Below, in pieces: positions 56,366-64,000 of a stretch of DNA of 64,000 nt. The position numbers and the translations under genes were made by a program. This DNA comes from Portulaca oleracea (Eukaryota > Streptophyta > Magnoliopsida > Caryophyllales > Portulacaceae): NCBI GenBank assembly GCA_029582165.1, contig CM055882.1, forward strand, positions 13,773,001 to 13,837,000, read 5' to 3'. Below the pieces are notes generated by a model. It searched no databases. It was given only the letters and a program-made list of their open reading frames with translations, and was not told the origin of the DNA. How positions within the stretch are numbered: position 1 is the first letter of the stretch; each line of letters opens with the position of its first letter.

Positions 56366-59300
56366 ATGCGGTATGGTTATTCTGGCATTGTTTACGTTTA
56401 TGCTCAAACCCTTATTGCATTATTTGACTCTGGAGCAACGCATTCTTTTATCTCCTCTAGAACTGCATTAAATTTAGACTTACAAAAGTTAGCTCGCGCC
56501 GTAAACTTTTTAATTGGTTTACCGAATGGACAAGCCATAGTTTGTAAGACTTGTTTCGAGAAAGTGCCCCTAGTTCTGAATGAAGAAATTTTCCCAGCTA
56601 ACCTAATACAGATAGACTTAGAGGAGTTTGAAATTATTTTGGGGATGGATTGGTTGAATTTGACTCAGGCTCAAATCAAATGTGGAGAGGGGATAGTCGT
56701 TCTACAGAATGCCTTAGGGAAAGAGTGCCTTTTCGTTGGGGATCTAGGATTAAGCCCGTGCCCTATCATAACATATGTAAAGGCGCGCAAAATGTTGAAT
56801 CATGGATGTACAGGTTATTTGTGTTCTCTAAAGGAGGTATCGCAGAGTCTGCCTAAGGTAGAGGAAATCCCGGTTGTACGGGAGTTTATGGACGTCTTCC
56901 CAGAAGAAATTACGGAGCTACCCCCGAGGAGGGAGATCGACTTTAAAATTGAGCTAGTTCCCGGAACTAGGCCGATATCTAAAGCTCCGTATAGAATGGC
57001 CCCAGCAGAGCTAAAGGAACTAAAGATACAGTTGGAAGACCTTTTAAGCAAAGGGTTTATCAGACCCAGTTCCTCGCCGTGGGGAGCCCCAGTGTTATTT
57101 GTGAGAAAGAAGGATGGAAGTTTAAGGTTATGCATTGGTATCGGGAATTGAACAAAGTGACGATCAAGAACAAATATCCTCTACCTGAATTGATGACTTG
57201 TTTGACCAACTCCAAGGAGCAGGAGTATTTTCAAAAATTGATTTAAGGTCAGGATACCATCAGCTTAGAGTAAGAGCAGAGGACATCCCTAAGACTGCCT
57301 TTAGGACAAGGTATGGGCACTATGAATTTACCGTGATGCCTTTTGGGCTTACCAATGCCCCAGCAGTGTTCATGGATTTGATGAACCGTGTGTTCAAACC
57401 CTTTTTGGATAAGTTTGTGGTAGTTTTTATTGATGATATTTTGGTATACTCAAAGAGTTATGAGGAGCATGAAAGTCATTTGAGGCAAGTACTTCAGCTT
57501 TTAAGAGAAAAACAGTTGTATGCCAAATTTACAAAGTGTGATTTCTGGCTCAAGGAAGTAGGATTTTTGGGACATATTGTAACGAGCGAAGGCATCCGAG
57601 TGGATCCTCACAAAGTATCAGCTGTTAAAGATTGGGTGAGACCCACTACTGATTCTGAGTCGAAGTTTCTTAGGTATGGCTGGATATTATAGAAGATTCG
57701 TGCCAAACTTTTCCAAGATGGCATTACCTTTGACAAACCTCCTTAAGAAGACCACCCGGTTCGTATGGACCGATAAGTGCGAAGAAGCGTTTCAGACTCT
57801 AACGGAGAAACTCACGACGACCCCAGTTTTATCCTTACCCGAGGAAGGGAAGGAATATATTGTGTATAGTGATGCGTCGCATCGTAATGGGTTGTGTGTT
57901 GATGCAAGGAGATAAGGTAATAGCTTATGCCTCCGCATTAAAGCCTTATGAAAAGAATTATCCGACACATGATTTGGAGTGGCGTGATGGTCTTTTCTCT
58001 CAAGATTTGGAGACTCTATTTATATGGAGTCTCCACTACTATTTTCACCGACCACAAGATCCTCAATTATATTTTTACTCAGAGGGAGTTAATTCTGAGA
58101 CAACGAAGGTGGTTAGAGTTTATTAAAGATTACGATCCGATATCCAGATCACCCGGAAGGCAAATTCGATGTGAGCGCTTTGAGTAGGAAGACCCAAAGC
58201 GGGTCTATATCGAGTCTAACGATTCATCCTAGAATTTGGCAAGAGTTGAGTAAGGAGAACATCGACTTGGTGAGTAGAGGAGATACAGACAGAGATTGGT
58301 GCTATCTCTTTCTGATATCTATTATTGATGAAATCAAGACAGAGCAAATGAATGATCCGGATTTTAGGAGAATTGTAGATAGTCTGACCACCAAGGCAAT
58401 GTCTGGCTTTCTGATCCACGATGATGGGATTTTAAGGTTTCAGAATCGACTCTGTGTACCCAACAGAGGACTTAAGATTAAGAGTTATGGAAGAAGGCCA
58501 CAAGTCAATATACTCCGTGCATCCCGGAGTGCGAAGATGTCTGAGGATTTGAGAGCGATTACGGTGGCCTAACATGAAAGGACATAGCTAACCGTGGATA
58601 AATGTTTGACACGCCAAAGGGTGAAAAGTGAGCATCAGCGACCTTGAGCGAACTCAGGCCTTAGATATTCCCATGGAAATGGGAGTCAATCTCAATGGAC
58701 TTCATTATGGGACTACCCTCACACTTCTAAACGGAATGCCATTTGGGTAATTGTCGACCGTCTTACTAAATCGCGCATTTCATACCTATTCATGAGTGGA
58801 AAGTAGATAAGTTGGCGGATATCTACATCCGCGAGATAGTACTGATTACATGGGATTCCAAAGGACATTGTATCGGATAGGGATACAAGGTTTCAATCGA
58901 GGTTACGAGTGCTATACAAAGGGCTGCAGGATCTAAGCTTAGCTTGATGAGTTCTTACCATCCAGAGCGATGGTCAAACAGAAAGGGTAAACCAGTTGTG
59001 GAAGACATGCTTGCGCATGTGTCTTTGGATTTTCAAGGAATTGGGATCGATATTCCACTCGTGGAATTTGCTTACAATAATAGTTATCAAGCCACTATTC
59101 GGATGGCGCCTTTTGAGGCTTTGTATGGCAGAAATGTAGAACACCTTTATGTTGGAATGAGCTAGATGAAGCACTAGTCATAGGCCCGAGTTGATTCAAG
59201 AGATAGTGAAAAGGTCAAGTGATTCAAACATATTAAGATATTCGCTCGAGTACAGAAAAGTTATGCCGACAAAAGGCGGAAACCACTCGAATTCCAGATA

Positions 59301-59714
59301 GGAGATAGAGTATTTCTCAAGGTTTCCCCTACAAAGGGAATTAGGAGATTTAATGTTAAGGGTAAACTAAGCCCTCGATACATCGGACCTTATTCTATTG
59401 TGGGGAAAGTTAATCCATCGGCTTATCGTCTAGAGTTACCTTCCAACCTGGGACATATCCATGACGTCTTTCATATCTCCCAGCTCCGAAAGTATGTACC
59501 GGATCCAACGCATATCTTTAAGGAAGAACCTCCTCTTCTAGCGGAAAATCTTACCTTTGAACAGCAGCCGATTCAAATTTTGGATCGTAGGGTCAAACAG
59601 TTACGTACCAAAGAAGTCCCACTGGTCAAAGTCCTTTGGGCAAACCAAGAAACTTCGCAAGCCACCTGGGAGACCGAAGAGGATATGATGAAAAATTACC
59701 CCCACCTCTTTTAA
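56366..59714 (+). pseudogene. Gypsy pol: protease, RT, RNase H, integrase, chromodomain
   Basis: Protease is marked by 'ALFDSGATHSFIS' (56417-56456), and the RT start by 'VREFMDVFPEEI' and 'PAELKELKIQLEDLL'. A shift near 57130 follows 'GSLRLCIG'. RT continues in 57198-57692 with '[13 protein letters not shown]', '[13 protein letters not shown]' and the catalytic '[10 protein letters not shown]'. Another shift at about 57660 leads to '[19 protein letters not shown]'. RNase H has '[12 protein letters not shown]'. Integrase is badly broken between 58500 and 59160 ('VEFAYNNSYQATIRMAPFE' remains). The last frame (59400-59714) has 'HDVFHISQLRKYVPDP' and a chromodomain-like end, 'VPLVKVLWANQ' and 'ATWETEEDM'. 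At least eight frame breaks make the polyprotein inactive as read. Confidence 0.88.
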
Positions 59715-59783
59715 GGTATTGTCCACAGCAATTTTAATAAACAGCGAGTTTCGAGGACGAAACTCCTTTTAAGGGGGGGAGGA

Positions 59784-62700
59784 TGTAACAACCCACCCTA
59801 AATCATAGAAATTATAGTAATTAATTTTGTTTAATTAGTTAAAATGTGTTTAGCAATTTTTATAATTTTTACAGTTAACTAACGGTGACAGGTCTCGGAG
59901 GAAATGGCTAAGCGATCAATAATTACCGATCGAATTTTTTTTAGTGCTTTTAAAGAATACCCTATTTGGGACCTCATATTATATTTATTTTAGATCCTAG
60001 AGTTCAACTTTAAGTCGGTTCGATTATCGTTTCGATTTTTACGGCTAAACGTATTTTAGTTCAATTACCGGTCGTTGCCCGACTTTTTAAACCGTATTAA
60101 ATTGAATTCACTTTATAGTTATTATTTTACTACCATTTTCTTTTATTAAGAAGAGTTCTAGTACATTCTATTAAGGATTTTTTTATTATTAATATTGTTA
60201 TTGTGTTAGTTGAGGGAGTATTATATAGATAGTCAAGGGGAGGCCAAGGGTCACTTTTTAGTTTGATTCAAGTGCAAACCCCTCAGCCTCTTCTCCCTCC
60301 TCTGCCCCGAGCACCTGCAGCCACCCCCCCCTCTGATTTTCGCCGGTCGCGGCGTATTTCGCCAAAATTCCGTAGTGTGCTCCCCTCTTCCATTTCCACA
60401 CCTCCTTGTTCAATTTAATCTCCTCCTTCAAGTAGTATCACTCTTCAACCCCCATTTCCATTGTTATATAATTTGAGTTTTGAGTTGTTTTAGTGTTGAA
60501 AATGTAATTTTCTTCTTGATTATCTTCCATTAACATGAATCTTAAAGTATAGATGTGTTTAGTTAAAGTTCCATTGAGAATCCAAGTGCTTTAAAGTGAG
60601 TTTAGTGAATCTTTTGGTTGAGTTTATGCTTACGGATGGAAGGATGATGTTTTATGATTTTGCATGAGGTATATGATGATGTTTTGGAGTTTAGATTCTG
60701 TTTAAAGGAGTTAACTAAGTGTATTTTGTCTAAATTGGGTGTTTTAAGTGAATTAGTGAAGAAAATCATGAAAAATGATGTGTGGAAGTATTGCATGTAT
60801 TTGGATGTTTATGCATGTGGATTGTGTAAGGTTAGATGATGGATTTTGAGCTTAAGTTCTGGAAATTAGGAGTAATGTGATTAAATTACATTTGGGTGGA
60901 TGATTAGTACAAAACTTGAATGTTTATGTGCATGCATGAAGGCTAGAACACCCCCAGTGCATTCTGCCCAAAATTCACTTTATATAGGAGATGGTAAAAT
61001 TAGTTTTTAGCCCAGATTCTTGTGTAAAAAGGTAGCCTAAGGTGTTACTAACACCGGGCTTTTGAATTTCGGATTTCCGACTTGTATAGCTCAAGTTAGA
61101 GCCAAAACCGTAAAGTCATGCAATGATATACGATTTTGGAGACGGTGACTTGTTGCACATATTTCGTCTGTGTGGAGTTTGAATCTGAAAAAGTGTTCAA
61201 CATAAGAGTTTTAGGAGACCTTGCAAGCTTTCCGAAATGGTATGGTATGCGTCAACCCGACGTCGAGTGTGAGTTATAGAGCCCGGAAGAAGGGGCGAAT
61301 CTGGAAATTCTGGGTATAATATATTGTTTTAAGTTTGAACTAAAAGTGTTATAGTGACCTTGTGAGTTGTTTTGGGGTGTTTAAATGTGACATTATGGTT
61401 GTTAAGATGGAATTGATGATTGAGGACCATAGGACTTGGCTTTAAGAGACCTCGATGTCTTTTATGTTATTTGATTTTATCGTATTTTATTACAAAGTCT
61501 CGCGTTTTTTTTTAAAGGAAATAAAATTCGTATCGCTCTCAAATTTTAAAGCCTCTTTGATAGAATAAGAGTACATATTTTTACAAGTATTTTTCTGCCC
61601 ATAAAGCTCCTATGATTTTAGAGCAAGTGCATAAATTTTATCGATTCCGTTTAAATGCCAAAACCGCACAAAGAAAATATTTGGTTTTTATTTACATCGA
61701 GCCTTTTCCGAGCTCTTCCCATCATTTTTTTAGCATCTGACCCAGTTGACAAACTTATAGATTATATTTTCCCTTTCCGAAAAGTGTTCGTTCATAAAAT
61801 TCGGTTTCCTAGCCCGGTTATAGCCAAAATACTCTTACCTCAAAAACCTGAAATTTCTTTTACATGTGCATTTCAAATCCTTTCTATGGGACGTTACGGT
61901 CCTTTTTGTTCATAACCTTTGCACTAATTTGTAACCTTTATCGTCCTAGCTCAAATTTTCACACCGCCCCGCGCCATTCCCCGAGCCAGATCGTCACCAA
62001 GTTCACAGTATTTTAAAGGTACGCAAATTGTCCAACTCTTATATTTATTCACAAGTCAAGTATAGTTTTATTGTATAGATACATTCTAATGATTTTATTG
62101 TTTTATAAGTGGTCCCGACACATAGTTCTACTGTAGCTAGAGTGAATCCTAGCATTATTTCTGAGCTCCTATTGGAGTAAGCTTGACTGGCGATGTCGAT
62201 CGCTTAGCAAATCCCAATCCAACCTCCCGGTCGGTTTGGGCATGCGCGTGTGTGAGGTGCTTCGGCATCGATCGTAAGGGATACTACGTCTTATCATATG
62301 TTATATTTTCAAAGTAAAGCACAGCATATGCATAGAATTCTTAAAGTTTAAAGACTTCATTGGTTTAGCGTGTTTCTTTTTGCCCTTTCCCCGTTTTCGA
62401 AATGTTTTAAAGGCCGGCATGACAAATCGTTTTCGAAACGGTTTTACATGTTGGAGGTTTGTGTACTGAGTGTTTCCCCCACTCACTTTTGCGATGTTTT
62501 ACTGTTTTGTTTTAGGTGGTCCGAGCTCACGAAAAGGAAAGGACGTCTGAGTAGTTTACTCCCTAAAGTTGAAAGGTAGACTTTTGCGTCGTACAGGGTT
62601 ACTTATTAAGCAAGTGATAGTGGTGTATGGAGATATATAAGGATATATAAGCGTGTGGGTCTATGTGCGTTTATGTACTGTTAAAGTTAAGCATTTGTGG

Positions 62701-62908
62701 CTTTTGTAAACTCCTTTATGTATGGGGACGTGTTGGTGAATGTGGTTCAGTTGTGGTTTTGGTTGTCCTTGTTGGTGTGCTTGGTTGGTTGGTTTTGCCT
62801 TGTCCTTAGTGGGACGGCGGTAGCGCCTCAGGCCATTATCCGCTGCGCTAATCATGTGATTACCGTAATGTTTGGGTAATTGTGTGATTAAGGTTTTGGG
62901 GCGTTACA
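59784..62908 (+). repeat. 3' LTR of Gypsy element
   Basis: Partner of 50049-53205. Most of the 3.1 kb is identical, but clusters of small deletions and substitutions occur near 60345-60375, 61680-61700, 62160-62220 and 62520-62550. Confidence 0.93.
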
Positions 62909-62990
62909 GCCTAAGGCGGCGAATTAACCGAGAAGCGGCGGATTTTGCAGACGAAATCACAAGAAACAAAGATGGGCACCTCGAATCGCT
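62909..62990 (-). pseudogene. Captured MORN-protein fragment, upstream piece
   Basis: On the minus strand this reads 'KSAASRLIRRLR' and joins 'HIRRLRVHFRLLLLL' across the Gypsy insertion. It is the basic, membrane-proximal part of the same captured exon as 49652-50048. Its upstream limit is uncertain. Confidence 0.55.
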
Positions 62991-63100
62991 AAGTCCCTAA
63001 TGATCCCAGATCCAAGTTTTGCTTAAACAATGCTAAATTTATAAAATTCACTTGGGCAATCTTGAAATTGAGAAAATAATTAAGCATAAATTGAGCATAC

Positions 63101-63316
63101 CCAGATGACAAAATGCCCAAAAAGCATGTTTATCGAAGCGGGTCTCCCTCTTTTAGCTGGAATTGAGCGAAATGAGCAGAAATTTCCAGCACTTGGCAAC
63201 GAAATTTGGAATGATGGTTTGTAGTGAAGTGGAGTTTGCGGAGAGAAGATGCGAGGTTTATGGGTTGAAGTAGGGATTCGATGAAGGGGTACGGATGAAC
63301 ACTGTAAGACCTCCAT
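63101..63316 (-). pseudogene. Captured first exon, likely plastid-targeted protein
   Basis: From an ATG at 63316 a 72-codon frame ('MEVLQCSSVPLHRIPTSTHK', then 'FSPQTPLHYKPSFQISLPS', 'FRSIPAKRGRP') ends exactly at a CTGG|GTATGC donor. It is Ser/Pro/Arg-rich with almost no acidic residues, as chloroplast transit peptides are. I cannot name the protein. The frame also continues upstream into the CT-rich inverted repeat without a stop, which I regard as chance. In the ancestral Pack-MULE it would be spliced toward the MORN fragment. Confidence 0.55.
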
Positions 63317-63444
63317 GGCTAAGCATAGGAGGAAGGAGAGAGATAGGAGGTGTGAAGGAGAGAGGAGGGGATATGAAATGTCTGATTGTGAAGATGGATG
63401 AGGGTGAGGATGGAAGAAGAAGGTGAAGTTGTAGAGAAAAAAGA

Positions 63445-63779
63445 GAGAGATAGAGGAGAGAGAAAGAGGGAGGAAGATGAAGAAGAGGGCTGGAAACTGG
63501 TGGAACGTAGAGAGAGAGAGAGAGAGAGAGAGGAGAGGGAAAATAAGTGGCTGACATGGCATTTTTTTGTCAATGGCTGAGGTGGCAAGGTCAAACAAGA
63601 GGGAACACATGCCTGACCTGCCAAGTCATTTTACCGGCAAGTCAAAAAAACCCTAACTTGGTGGCGTGTTACTGTAGCAACAGGGGGGTCAAAGGTCGTA
63701 TTATTAAGAATCAAATCGAAAGTTCGTATTATTAAGTCTTATATGGCCCAAAGTTCGTATTATTAGAATCCAACAACCC
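63445..63779. repeat. Pack-MULE right terminal inverted repeat
   Basis: Reverse complement of 48948-49290, with a GA-rich microsatellite (63513-63535) in the middle that is shorter in the left copy. Confidence 0.85.
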
Positions 63780-64000
63780 TAGTTTTTATACACCTGATAT
63801 TCGTGAAATAATTATTATCTTACCTGACATTAAGTGTTCATATATTTAATTTAAACCTCCTAAGATATTTTATAATTGATTTTTGTTAGATTTTCCGATG
63901 AACATTAAAAAGATAAATATGAATTGACCTTTTTTACCATTGATGTTAATTCATATAACTTTCAATTAAATATGAATTGACATTTTTACCCTTAATATTA
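63780..64000. mobile_element. Right piece of the split MITE
   Basis: After the second copy of the 9-bp duplication the sequence reads ACACCTGATATTCGTGAAAT and CTTACCTGACATTAAGTG. It continues the left-terminal sequence of the 1699-2259 MITE family from the point broken at 48947. The rest of the element lies beyond the window. Confidence 0.6.

Larger units (their letters stand above)
50049..62908 (+). mobile_element. Chromovirus-like Gypsy element, 12.9 kb, TSD GCCTA
   Basis: Long LTRs (50049-53205 and 59784-62908, 3157 and 3125 bp) begin TGTAACAACCC and end GGGGCGTTACA. GCCTA flanks both sides (50044-50048 and 62909-62913). The Met-tRNA primer binding site is at 53210-53221 and the polypurine tract AAGGGGGGGAGGA at about 59771-59783. 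The internal order is an extra ORF, gag, protease, RT, RNase H, integrase and a C-terminal chromodomain-like segment. That order and the very long LTRs suggest the Tekay/Del lineage of chromoviruses. The pol region is broken by frameshifts, while the LTRs remain about 95% or more alike by eye, so the insertion looks recent. It sits within the Pack-MULE. Confidence 0.93.
48948..63779. mobile_element. Pack-MULE carrying two gene fragments
   Basis: The left end GGGTTATTGGATTCTAATAA and the right end (reverse complement GGGTTGTTGGATTCTAATAA) begin terminal inverted repeats of about 330 bp. A 9-bp target duplication (TAATTTTTA at 48939-48947, TAGTTTTTA at 63780-63788) differs at one base. Without the Gypsy insertion the element is about 2 kb. 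It has no transposase but contains a MORN-protein fragment and an exon encoding a likely plastid targeting peptide, which fits the definition of a Pack-MULE. Elements of this type copy host sequence between their ends and may be transcribed from their inverted repeats. Confidence 0.82.

Noticed and set aside
63319..63624. Open frames rich in Ser and Leu in the CT-rich strand (also 49119-49397)
   Set aside because: They come from the CT/GA-rich block of the Pack-MULE terminal repeats and occur in both arms. The composition explains them.

Overview
The window is nuclear DNA of a flowering plant, almost certainly a eudicot. The evidence is spliced genes with GT/AG introns, plant-only families (type II metacaspases, a proton-pump-interactor-like gene, an extracellular LRR protein) and nested plant transposons. 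I cannot name the species. There is no bacterial gene organisation, CRISPR array, rRNA or tRNA gene that I can support.

Layout. 1-640: the 3' end of a Copia retrotransposon whose LTR abuts the last part of a metacaspase coding sequence. 901-10231: an old Copia element that carries a Mutator-type MITE, an unidentified GC-rich insertion, a gag-only Copia element with a perfect 5-bp target duplication, and a CACTA-like terminus. 12.4-23.9 kb is the genic part: an AtMC9-like metacaspase (+), a seven-intron coiled-coil gene resembling proton pump interactors (+), a second metacaspase (-) with a 1-nt frame disturbance, and a six-exon secreted LRR protein (-). 24.2-34.4 kb: a decayed Mutator-like transposon (MULE transposase, SWIM and OTU-like domains, plus a plant-mobile-domain fragment on the other strand), split by a complete 5.6-kb CACTA element that contains a foldback of about 260-bp arms. 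34.5-39.2 kb: a 5'-truncated LINE with a 22-bp target duplication, minisatellites, and LTR-retrotransposon-like sequence. 40.4-48.8 kb: a complete eight-exon DEAD-box RNA helicase gene (RH32/Dbp4 type) with a possible 5' non-coding exon. 48.9 kb to the end: a three-level nest, a MITE interrupted by a Pack-MULE carrying two captured gene fragments, itself interrupted by a 12.9-kb chromovirus-like Gypsy element with 3.1-kb LTRs and an extra ORF in front of gag.

The host genes are unrelated in pathway, apart from the three metacaspase copies, which form a small dispersed cluster. The most interesting material is the foldback inside the CACTA element, the Pack-MULE cargo, the OTU-bearing MULE, the extra Gypsy ORF, and the damage to two of the three metacaspases. 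Exon limits were derived by reading splice sites and phases by eye. No database search was run.
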